Shown: positions 49,139 through 60,800 of the stretch, piece after piece
Position numbering within the stretch: position 1 is the stretch's first letter
Layout of the letters: each line of letters begins with the position of its first letter
NCBI GenBank assembly: GCA_035041965.1
Contig: JAPYMA010002305.1
Span: 1 to 64,000 of the forward strand
Length of the DNA stretch: 64,000 bases
Direction: 5' to 3'
From: Anisakis pegreffii
Taxonomy: Eukaryota > Nematoda > Chromadorea > Rhabditida > Anisakidae
Notes under the pieces: generated by a model
Database searches by the model: none
What the model saw: only the letters and a program-made list of their open reading frames with translations
Told to the model about the DNA's origin: nothing
Position numbers and translations under genes: made by a program

Positions 49139-51596
49139 ATGATTAGAATGCATTCATCTCAGGATACTCAAATACTTCTCGAGTGTTTATCGGAAGGACT
49201 GAGAATTTTGGAACGAAACAAATGCGAATGGATATTTGGCTTTATTTTTGGTGTAATCACTTGTATTTTGATGGTTTCGTGCATTCTGATATGCTTTTGC
49301 TGCTGTTCGAATATGTGCCAACGGAGACGACAATGTCGATTAGCACAGTGCGATAAAACCAGGTAAACACTCGCATACTACAATTCAATACAATTAACCA
49401 AGTGTGGAAGTCAATTCCTGAAATCATCGAGACAGTTTAATTCAACAACGCAAACAGTTTTCTCTGATCTGACTGTAGGTCATGCTTCATGAGGATGACT
49501 GACATAAGTAATTACAAGCATTTAAGTGAAACTGAGTGTGCCTGAAGGTGATGTGACCATTTTCAAAGCCGACTGATTATAGCAACGCACTATTGATCTG
49601 TACTAGATCAGTTGCTTGCAGTTGACGAAGGCCATATCCCTCGCAATATTTTTGATCAATTATGGATAAATACATTCATTATTCTCATTTGAGGAAGTTT
49701 CACTTGACAATTCGTAGAAGCCGTCAGTGCAGAGGGCCACAAGTTCCGATTGAATTTGCGAGGAGTTGAAAATATAAATGATGAAATGAAAGTGTGAAAT
49801 GCGTAATTTTATCATTGTCTTTTCAGCGCCAATTGTATTCGATCATATTCAGTGGTTAATATGCGAGCACCGAATTCGACCGGTAATCCTGCACTAGCTA
49901 GGAGTTTTTATCCGGCCTATGATTTCATATCACCATCCAACAAGTGTTCACAGCGAACATCCGAACAATCCACCACTCAACGAAATTCTGTTAGCGAATT
50001 GATCTTCAGTTGATCGGTGATCAGTTGAGATCATCTCTCAAAATTTTCAAATCCTTTGATTCGCTTTTATTCATTTAATATTCAGAATTTTTTACGATTC
50101 TTCTTGAACACTTCGTTCATTTATGATTTTTGATTGTTTGCATCTTCCTGTTTTGCTAACCAACTCTGAAAGAAAGTTCTCGAGTTGTTATCAAAAATTA
50201 AGCAAAAACTACCCATAACGTCTCTCTTCTGACAACTTGCTGGCTTCATTACTCCATTGTAACGTCAAGTTCACCATCTCAATCCAAAACTCTCGATTGA
50301 TCAGCAATTTATTCCGAGTAATGGCCCTGAATCATCGACTAATTTAGAAGCCCTTAGAAGACCTAAAGATGATTTACAATTGGCATCCTCGTCTATCAAC
50401 ATTCTCTTCATCGTACAACTGCGACACAGATTCTGCAATCACTCCATCGAATCCAAATAATTGTTTCACTTCAAGACCAAAATCTCTTCAAAACAACAAC
50501 AACGCCAATCGCACACTACCAGTGGCTCCTCCAGAGTTGGTTTTTTTGCAAACAATTCCTATCAGCGTATGTGACCATTTTTGATCATCGCACAAAACAT
50601 CAGTCTCAGAATGTAATTTTGATGAATCCGTGACTGGCTTTGGTCAGCTCGGATGGCTGCTTACTCAGTTCACTAGTTACAGTTTTAGTTACAATTCACG
50701 AAACCTGATGGATCTATCAAATAGCAATAATCATTTATCGACGAATCCACAACAACAACAACGGTATCACTCGACATCTAATGCAACACCAACAAATTTA
50801 TACTATTGTTATGCTTATCAGCCTGCTTCAATCCGCTATAATCCAGCAACTGATAGCAATGATTCGTACGATTATGATTATATGAACAGACAAACTATGC
50901 TATTATCTGCTGCAACAACGCGAAGCCAACAAACACACCAGCAAAATCAGAGCGTAAGTTGTCGCGAATAATCGAGCGTTATTGAAGAAATAATGAGGAG
51001 ATATGTATTCGTCCGGGAAAAAAGAAAAAAAAGAAAAATTCGAAATTTGAGCAAAAAATTCTGAAAAATTTACAAAAATAATCAATTGCGTTTTGGAATA
51101 ATCACTCTTCTCATCATCTTCATAATATATTTTCGAATATATCAACGCAGTCGCTAACAACACGAAATTTGCTCATTTTCAGTATCAGCTAATTTTGACT
51201 TTTATTAAAGCTGAAATTAGCTCCTTGAAATCACGGATTTTCTGTGAATTCAAGTAATTTCCACACAATTTCGGAAAGCTACAGTACTGATAGCTTTCAA
51301 GCACACCGTTGGCTTCATGCAATGAGCAAGTGATGTTTTGTTTGCAGTGTGACGATATGCATTCAGAAGAAACGATTACAGTGGATTTCGTCGGTGAATG
51401 TCGACCTTCTGAAGAGCAAGATCGTGAAAGTGCGATGAATGAGGATTACTGCGACGCAGAAGATGTGCTTGCAGACGCAAATCGATACCGTAAGAGTACA
51501 GTAACATTCCGTCACGAAGCCCATCCCGACCAGCAATATAACCATCAACATGTGCAACAATCTGATCTCTGTTCACCTGTTAGATTCAGGATATGA
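49139..51596 (+). CDS. Putative single-pass membrane protein, Cys-rich juxtamembrane
   Basis: Not recognised. Exon a (49139-49362) has one hydrophobic segment (WIFGFIFGVITCILMVSCIL) followed by CFCCCSNMCQRRRQC, a likely palmitoylated cytoplasmic face. It joins in phase to exon b (49827-50013), which can end the protein at 136 residues. Three further phase-0 exons with good donors follow: 50348-50566, 50669-50953 and 51348-51596. They encode a Ser/Thr/Asn/Gln/Tyr-rich tail (QNNNNANRTLPVAPPEL, NPQQQQRYHST, YDYDYMNRQ) and an acidic end (EDYCDAEDVLADANRY) with a stop at 51594. The link between b and the later exons is unresolved. Topology resembles Shisa/VOPP-like adaptors only superficially. Confidence 0.5.
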
Positions 51597-52829
51597 AACC
51601 GAATATTCACTCGTACAATCGCATTTTTGAAGTGTGCCAGCTTATTTTTAATGAGCAGATGCAACGTCCATTGGGACAGCTTGAAAAACTTTTGCTGACA
51701 AATAAAAATAGCTACAAGTGAATACAAACGGCTGCATGCAAGATTCTTTTATCGAAATGCTTATTCTTCACTGAGATTTACTTTTATTTCACATATGGTG
51801 TGGCGGTAAACATATGGAAATTATAAGATGGAAGCTCAATGAAAGTTAGCTTTGTTGCGATCGATGATTCTTTGTGGAGATTCTTGATTAAATTCCTCAT
51901 CAATACTAGAGGCGTATCGAGAAGGGTAATTCGTGATTAAAAAATGTTCCGCCTTGTACGTTTCATTTTCATTTATGATTTGTTTGCTCACTAATAAATG
52001 CATGTAAAAGTAGTAACTTATCCCAGAACTAGAATTAGCACGAACTGACTGCACTCTGCATGAGTCTCGTCAACCTAAATGTGCCTTCAGCTTTGCTCAA
52101 CAACGCATCATTTCTTGACACTACATGATTTGTTATGCATAAAGAAACATGTGTGTGCTTGTGTTATAAACGGATAATGTTCTTTGTTAGTTGGAGGAAT
52201 AGAGTTGAATTTTTAAACCTGAATCGTACAACTGACCGATCGCATTGTGCACTATAGACTATCTCTCACTTCAGAGTTGGCCTTTCTGTCGATCATCAGT
52301 TGATCTTTGAACATAGCAATTATTGATCTGTCAGACTTCAGGCGATCTGATCACATAGTTTCGAGCACTTTGATAAGATGTTTTGTGTTGTTCAGATCGG
52401 AGAGATACTGGACTATAACGTAAGAACGCATGATCCATGAATTATGCTCACCTTATAGGATGTTGGGAAGTAGAACTTACAGAGGGTTCAGCTGAAAAGC
52501 ACAGATCAGCGTCATGATTTTGCACAATCCTGCAACGTTTTGAATGCTTCCGGATTAACTTAACCCGAAATTTCGAAAGATATCAATTCATTTTTTCAGT
52601 CGTCATAAAGAACAGGACATATACTCTCCAAAAAGTAGATGAGCGACTCGAAAAAGTTCACACTGCAATCTCGGCCTGCAAAACAAACTCATTATTATTG
52701 ATAATATTTCTCCGCTCATCTAGTACTAATACATATTGAGAACAACAACGATCACTGTTGTTGACAGGAAATGACGGAAACGCATGGGACTTTGATGGTA
52801 CCCGGTCAATCTGCCTAAAAACATTAACC
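51597..52829. other. Spacer without recognised gene
   Basis: AT-rich 3' flank; frames of at most about 72 codons on both strands. No repeat or RNA gene recognised. Confidence 0.5.
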
Positions 52830-52993
52830 CTGACGGACAATTTGCTGAACGGACAGTTTGCCTAACGAACAGTTTGCCTATTAGGCGAAATATCCATTAA
52901 AAAACCGTAAGTTAGGCAAACTGCCCGTTAGGCAAATTGTCCGTTAGGCAAACTGTCCGTTAGACAATGTGTCTTTAGGCAAACTGTCGTCAG
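52830..52993. repeat. Palindromic array of TTAGGC-containing 16-mers
   Basis: A unit of the type GTTAGGCAAACTGTCC is repeated about five times on the plus strand (52911-52990). It is repeated about three times in inverse orientation (52830-52900, GGACAGTTTGCCTAAC type). The whole is an imperfect ~164-bp fold-back. Each unit carries the nematode telomere hexamer. No coding capacity was seen. Confidence 0.85.
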
Positions 52994-53279
52994 CTCAACG
53001 CTTTGACATTCCGAATGTTTTGATGTATGAATAGATGCAAAAGGAATAACGATGAAAACAAACGGCAATCACCAGAAAATGGATTTAAAAAGCGTAAATC
53101 AAAGCTTCAGCATTGAAGAATGATCCATTGCTAAAGATATCTCCAAATTTCGATGTTAGCTTAGCTGTCGAATGACTATGATGGTCAGACATTCATTGTG
53201 AATGATTTCATCATATTCGACGTCATAATTGATGCAGATATGGTATCAGCTCATCAATGATTCGAGAACATATAATAGC

Positions 53280-54805
53280 ATTAGGGTGACCATCTTCAAG
53301 CTACCGGTACCCTCAAGTTTGCTCAGTAACATGCCAATTTCTTTACATCATTAGGTTTCCCATATTCTCTACTTCCAGAAATGTATATATGTTGTCAAGC
53401 GATTTTGCTTACTTGAGGAGATATAGCTAATTTTCTGAAGCTATCTCAAGTAGCTCGGCGACGCTCGTTCTAATACATCCTATCGCTATTGATCAATCTA
53501 TACAATACTTTAGCAATATCAGGGTTACCATTTTCAAATTGATCGTGTCCTCAGGTTTGCTCAGTAATATGGCAATTTCTTTACATCATTTGATTCCCCA
53601 GATTCTCTGCTAGAAAGCAGAGATTCTGCTCAATCGAATGATGTACAAACTTGAATATGTTTCCGAGCAAGCTTTAGAAGACACTAGCCTCGAATGTACC
53701 CATATTTCTATAGTAATTATAATATGCATTGATCTATAGTGATCAATCGCATATCAATGAGCACCTCAGCGCCAGTTCAGATAGCTTTAATCAAATAGCT
53801 ATAGCTCCTCAACTAAGCGAAAGATCCCACCTCTCCTCATTATCCCAACTCACATTACTCTACTACTCATCTTCATCATTCTTTCTTTATCCTTCTTCTA
53901 TTGGGTAGCGCAGTTACCCAATACACTCGATGTGCCTTTTCTTTGAAAAGCACAAAACACTAGCTTCGGGATGATCTTTGATTATCCCACCTCTCTTCAT
54001 TATCCCAACTCACATTACTTTACCACTGCAATATCAAGGCTACCATTTTCAAATTGACCGTGTCCTCAGTTTTGCTCAGTAACACGGCAATTTCTTTACA
54101 TCATTTGATTCCCCGGATTCTCTGCTTTCAGAAATGTATATGTGTTATCGAGTGATTTTACCTACTTGAGGAAATATAGCTGATTTTCTGAAGCTATCTC
54201 AAGTAGCTCGGCGGCGCTCGTTCCAATACATTGTATCACTACTGATCAATCTATGCATTACTATAGTAGCAATAGGGTGACCGCCTTCAAAATAACCGTG
54301 TCTTCAGGCTCCCCAAGACACCGTTAGTTTGAAGACGGTGACGCCACTGCTACTATAGTAATGCATAGATTGATCAATACTAGTGATACAACGTATTGGA
54401 ACGAGCGCCGCCGAGCTACTTAAGATAGCTTCAGAAAATCAGCCATATCTCCTCAAGTAAGCAAAATCGCTCGACAACACATATACATTTCTGAAAGCAG
54501 AGAATCTGGGAAATCCAATGATGTAAAGAAATTGGTATGTTGTTGAGCAAACCTGAGGAGACGGTTAGTTTGAAGATGGTCACCCTAATTCCTCTATAGT
54601 AATGTACACATTGATCAGTAGTGATACAATGTATTGTAACGCGTACCGCCGTTAACTTGAGATAGGTTCAGAAAATCAGCTATATGGTCTCAAGTAAGCA
54701 GCTCATATACACATGCCAATATCTTCACGTCATTAGATTCCCCAGATTCTCCGCTTTCTGAAATGTATATATGTTTTCGCGCTATTTTGCTTACTTGAGA
54801 AGTAA
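53280..54805. repeat. Cluster of head-to-head fold-back repeats
   Basis: At least six copies of a ~230-bp unit alternate in orientation: inverse at 53284-53515, inverse/forward pair at 53515-53750, inverse at 54030-54290, forward at 54310-54600, forward at 54580-54690 and inverse at 54695-54805. The unit contains GGTGACCATCTTCAAACTAA, AACATGCCAATTTCTTTACA, CTTTCAGAAATGTATATATG, TTGCTTACTTGAGGAGATA and CTCAAGTAGCTCGGCG. The largest palindrome is centred near 54305. A separate ~50-bp duplication (CCCACCTCTCCTCATTATCC) occurs at about 53826 and 53985. Confidence 0.85.
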
Positions 54806-57616
54806 TTAATTTTAAAAATTTATAATTTTGCCACTAACACATATGTAAACATGATAATAAATTCCGCGTGGTTGAACAACGACGTCATGTTTGACTGAAT
54901 TCGCCCACATCAGTGGTTCTTTTAGAGGGTGAAATTACCCATTTTGTGTAATTTGGAGGTGTCAAGGGGTAATGGAGAGGGATGGGAAGTTAGTATTCCG
55001 CGCAGCTTTTATATTATGGTAGAATGCCATTGTAATGATGTTTTTTTAACTCGGGTATTTAAGTGCGGTTAGTTGATGGCAACAGTCTTCATTCTTCTTT
55101 CGTTCGTTTCAAAAAGGGTTTTCATTCTTTTCCATGCTGCTATAATCGCTCTTATATCTTTTATCATCAAGAATGTTCTCTTCTGCTAATTTCTCATTCA
55201 TTTCACTTCACAATTAAAGTCAAATTCCTATTCTATCAAATACACTCTATAATTGATCATCGGACTGTCGAACGTTGCTGAGCAATAGTATTCGATTGCT
55301 GCATTGTTGATTTCGGCTATCAACACTCGTCAACGTATCCATGATAGATTATGATTATATCAGAGGGTTGTTGATTATATTGGATAGAATATGTTCAGCT
55401 ATCGCAGAAAATTTGTACTTGAAGGCATATTTTAAAGTGCCTCGTGAGTATAAGTGCTAGAGCACCTAAAAATTACATTTAAATGCACTTACAACGAAAA
55501 AGTATTGCGGCTTATCGATGCTTCCAGTTTTGGGTGATCTTTCTGCTAAACATCAACTATTTATAAACGATTCTCCAGTCCAATCCTCAAATACAATGCT
55601 CATGGAATCAACTAAACGATGTCAGTTAGTAGCTAAAAGTGCTGGTGTTGTTAATGCTCGCATAAATAATTAACTTTTTACTCACATCTCACACGATTAC
55701 AATATGACGAAAGACGCCATTGCGGTGGGGTTGGGTTGGCGTGACACTTAATTATGTATTGCAATTGTAAATCAATATTTAATTAAAGGCAACTCGTAAA
55801 ATAGGTACAAACACACGAATGCGCACTTATTCAGATGAAAGTGCATGAAAAGTCCAAGTGGAGAAAATTGCTGAAGGCTCGTTTTCCATTAATAAATTCA
55901 GATAAATCCTTTAAAGTTTGACAATTCCACTCGCTTCTCCAGTCAGATCATAATGCTCTTCTTAAGTCGGTCAATCAAAAGTTTAGATCGTGTTGCAGAT
56001 CAATTTGATACGATGGTATCGTTTTTGTTAGTCGTATGATCGGCACTCCACCAAATGCCATCTTAGTCGTAGCTTAAAACTGAAGTTTTAGTGAAGAATG
56101 CGGTATATTTGAGCTAATTTTACTAGCAAAGCAGTTAGAGCATAATTATATCGAAGGACGTTTTCACTTCAGCTCAACAGCAAGAAAAATTATTCGGCTT
56201 AAGCGATTCTTCTTGATGGGGAATGTGATTAACGAAGTTATGGCACTGCTCGACAAAGTTGTTTAATCGGTAATTGCTTCTTAAACATGAGACAATTTTT
56301 TTTTCTCACCACGAACTCTCCTAGAACAGTGACGATTGACTGACTGGTGCATGTGATGGGAGAAAGAAGGTGTGAGAAAAAATATTAACGCATTACGTTC
56401 AGCGGTTTAATCCGATCTTATGCTTGGCTTAGACATCCGATGTTTCAAGTTAATATCAGTGGACGAGTGAAGGGATTCAGTGCAAGGAGACGATTGAAAA
56501 TGAGCTATGCGAGAGGTGGTGGGTTCGAGTTTTCCACCTTGCTGCTACTACCTTTTCATTCATTATCAGTGTGAATCAATGGTGCTATTCAACGATTTCC
56601 ACTGAAATATGTCAGAGGGAAAATGCTGCGGAAACATCAACGGATAGAGTTATAGTTCTAGAATCTATGTACATTTTGCCGCATAATATTTGAAAATTTT
56701 CGCAGACAATTCGTGTTTCCGTGAATATTCATGGACGGAAGGAAGCATTTTTGAGTGGTTAATAATTCGATGTATACGTACCAATGGTTGTTTAGTTTTA
56801 GTTGAGGTTTTGCGGTTTTGTGTCATCGAGTGGTTGTTTTGTCAATCGCTGTGAGCGGTCGGCGGAATATTTATTTTATTAGAGTCGTGATTATTTATTG
56901 GTTTTGTGTTTGGTTACGTTGAATTATGCAAAGTGTTCATCGCAACTAATGAATTGTTCGGTTGGCCTGCTCGCCTAGCCAGCGGGATGGCGTAAATTGA
57001 GGCAAAAACAGTGCGAACGGAAACATTGTGAGCATTGTGGCCAGCAACTTTAGTTACAAACGTTTCATACACTGGCCAATCCAGGCAATCCATGTAAACG
57101 TCGTACCAATGTGCTAACCACACACTACTTCGGCACTACTCAGTAATACTCGGTATCGTCCAAAAACATCGTCCAAAATCATGCCAATTCACTCTTCTTG
57201 AATGGTAAAAAAAGTGTACTAATGGTGCATGAAAATAGAAATATGAAGAGATCTGAAGTGAAACTATCATCACGAGTTGATCAGTCTCATCGTTCAGATC
57301 AATGGGTTTCAACCTCTGCTGCTCAATCACTCGCTTTGCTTACGATCGCAACTTAATTGCACCGTTTTCTTGCCAGTCTAACAATACGAAATCTATCAAA
57401 TAGTAAAGCAAAATCGCAGCATTTATCTGTCTAATCCAGAAGAGATATGCACGAGTCTCTCGGGAAGAAGTTCAACGACTTAATTAAATATATATGATGT
57501 ATGCGATGCACTTTCGATGCGTATGCGCATAAAAGATCTCGTTTCCATTTGTTATTATTCCATTGACACATCAAGTAAGCAAGCATCAAGCAACCAAACT
57601 AACCATTTCGACGGCT
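54806..57616. other. Spacer without recognised gene
   Basis: No convincing exon. Minus-strand frames at 56914-57123 and 57136-57330 are slightly less AT-rich, but have no splice-phase or motif support. A T-loop-like GGTTCGAG at about 56520 was examined as a tRNA and rejected. Confidence 0.45.
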
Positions 57617-57847
57617 TCAAATCAAACCACATTCGAATCTGCTGAGAAATGGCTTACAACTTCGTAATACTTTCTCCAAATGAACGTCACTCATGAATCT
57701 ATCGGACCTAACAACTGAAATGTAATCCTTCAGAATCCCTTCATGATTCTTCTCTGGCTCCACTTCAGCTATTTTAATAGTCTCAGATTGTTGTAGTTGA
57801 TGTGAATGCTGCTTTATGTACTTGATAGTTTTTATGGATGCCATCAT
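57617..57847 (-). CDS. Possible first exon, unknown gene
   Basis: A 76-codon frame starts MMASIKTIKYIKQHSHQLQQ and continues with charged, helix-compatible sequence (GILKDYISVVRSDRFMSDVH). A good donor (GAAGTT|GTAAGC) lies shortly before its stop, so it could be a first coding exon. No partner exon was found downstream and no family is recognised. Confidence 0.25.
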   Translation of the reverse strand: MMASIKTIKYIKQHSHQLQQSETIKIAEVEPEKNHEGILKDYISVVRSDRFMSDVHLEKVLRSCKPFLSRFECGLI

Positions 57848-60800
57848 TAGTTTTTATTTGCCAGTGTGTTGTTTCGTTCGATAATTGCTAATGTAGTGCA
57901 TGATGCTTATGAGTAAATGCTAGATCTAACGTGTATCCGCCAATCATTCATCATCACATCCACATATGCAGATTTGCTACAGCCGTAATCAAACGTTTTT
58001 CTATGCAAACAGCTAAAAATGGCCAATACCCAGCACACATTATCGATTTGCGTTGTATCATAGCTGTTCTCCTCGCGTAAATCATTCGCTATGTGATGTC
58101 GTCGTTCCGTAATGCATCAGGATGACGAGACATAATATATTCTGATGTATACACGGATCTCATAAGCTTCATGGGTCTGTCTCATAAGCCCCGTAGGCTT
58201 TCGGCTTCATAGACCTCATAAGCTTCACAAGCGCTTTAGGCTGGCTTCTAAAGCCTTCTAGATCACATAAGACAATGTACGTATACGCATCCTTATGCAT
58301 GTCACGTGCTCTTTGTTCATATGGTGGTCATGCTCTGTGAATGAATCGTAGACATTCTCGAATCTGAACGCATGCACACGCCCTATGGGGTAAGCTTTCT
58401 TTCTGTGAAGTTGAAACTATAAACAAAACACAGCTTCTAGACAAACACACACACACATATGCATACGCGTAAGTAGAGTCAACTTCGAGATGATTGAAAG
58501 AAGAAAGCATGAATGAATAAATGCATATGATGGATGTCTAACAATGTGTCATTCAAATCGAACCATGACATTATCGTGAAATTTATGTCTGCATGCAACA
58601 GCATTAGTACCGATACTAACACATTCATCGAATGTGATCGTTGAACAAAAGAAATTTTCATTTCGATGCGACAATTTCTAATGAAACAACTTTATTTGGT
58701 ATCGCATTTGTAGCACTCATTCTGCGCTAACCGCAATTCCTTTCATCCTTTTTTGTTTTTTGTTCGTACATCTTTTGTCTATTCGCATCTTTTCGAGGCT
58801 CTTGAACTTCGTGTATTTGTTCATTCGAATTTGTAGATGAAGTGAGTAATGTAGAGTACTAACTGCATTATATTCATAAATGTATTTCTGTGATGGTTCA
58901 AACAGAACAAATTTATTTGAGAAAAAGATTTTCAAGAATTTTCTTTGAAAAAGTTATCAATGAAAGAAAATTTCTCGTCTTATCTCATCTTCAGACAGTC
59001 ACGATTGTGCAATCAGACGATCGACAAAAAATTTAATTATTAGCGATTATAAGTTCTGCTGCTGCATCTATCTATCTAACCAGACACATGCACATGCTCA
59101 TTGATGCTAAGAAGCAGTCATAATTTTGCGCTATTGAATCAGTACAAACAACATTGATAATCATGTGCAGATGCATAAATTAGGTTCCATTATTCGCATT
59201 ATGATTCAGAGCAAGTTGCAGTGTCCCCGAATCCAAGTTTGACGCGCAAAACCAATTTTTTTCAGCGGTGTGCTATTTAATTTAATTATTGCCATTTAAT
59301 TTAATTATTCAGCAATACTTCTGCTGTTTCTCGCTCAACTGCTCGATGTGAACTGCTCGATTGCGCTTTCGTGGCCATTAGATGGCTATATCGCTAATTT
59401 GATGAGCATTCATTTCAGAAACTATTAGATAACATTGTTGTTTTTGTGGCAATTGTTGTTATTAATACTAAGATATTAGTTTTCATCATCAGTGATATTG
59501 TTGTTTCATTATTATTATTGTTGTCATCATGGCTATTGCTAATAGGGTTGATTGCATTCCTGTCGTTATGGATATGGTTTTGAAGATCGCATTATTCCTT
59601 TATTTACTACTTTTTGCCACTCAACTCATTGAACAACTACACAAAACTCACTGATTTCACCACCGATTGGCAGTTCTTTCAAAGCAATTGCAGAGCTATC
59701 GTTCGATTGATCAAGTCAACAGTCGAGAATGTTTTGGATGTCGTATGAAGTTTGCAGATGAAATGCTGATGATGACTCGCTGGAAAGTAATTAAAGTTAA
59801 AATTTAGGTAGAGTGCGATCATGCATGACTGCTAGTTGTTTACCAAGTGATGCGCATTCATTTGCTGGAATAATTTATGAAGTAGCCAACACTCTTTAAA
59901 TGACAGTCACAATTAAGAAAATTAGAAATTTTCGAAACTTTGATCTGAATGAATGCTCGGAAGTTGCATTGAATTGTGCCTGTCTCATTCGTCATACTAT
60001 CCATCCGATGGTTTTTGCAAAAGACTTGGCGAATATTAAGGAATTTAGATCGAAAGCCGTCAAAATCATTCAGCTACAAACGGATGTTCGATAATGGCAT
60101 TGCGAATGATGTTATATGGAGTTATTTGTTCTGCAGAACGGAAACTTGTCTACCGCTCTTAATGAAGCATATTCGATTGAGAGTGAAAAAATCGGAATGA
60201 AACTATTTTTACAATATTAAAATTACCAACTATTACTATTAATTATCAACTCTGACCACACTATTAAAATTATCAATCAGGCGCTTTCATTTCAAAATTG
60301 AACGTCTTCATATGGTCGAACAGCAAGAAAGTATGAATTTTTCAGTGCAGTTGTAAGACACAACTTCTTTTTAATTCAATGAACAATTTGAAGAATGAGC
60401 AACGCGCTTGAAAACTGCACAAGAAGTGATCAGTTTTTTGGAATATGTTGATGATTAATTTATAATTTTGCGTTCTAATCCCTGGCGAATACTCTTGCAG
60501 CAGTGCACAGTGCGTTGCAAATTCTACTGAAGACTGAAATGAAGCTATCAGTCAGCAATGATCGCTTTTCAGAATTCCCTGAATATATTATTTTTCAGGA
60601 ATTCCTTGAATTCTACCCATATAACTATGATTGAAATTGAAATTTCTCGAGAATTCTTGAGAATTGAAATGTTTGGTGCAAAAAAAATTGTAAGATTGTA
60701 AGAAAATTGAAATGTATGATTTTTGGCTGATCGAAAGTGTTTAGGTACTGCCGAGGCAACGAACGAAATGATTACGACAGATTTTGTGTAAATTATGACT

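Noticed and set aside
56500..56560. tRNA-like GGTTCGAG T-loop
   Set aside because: The five-base T stem does not pair correctly and no D or anticodon arms fit upstream.
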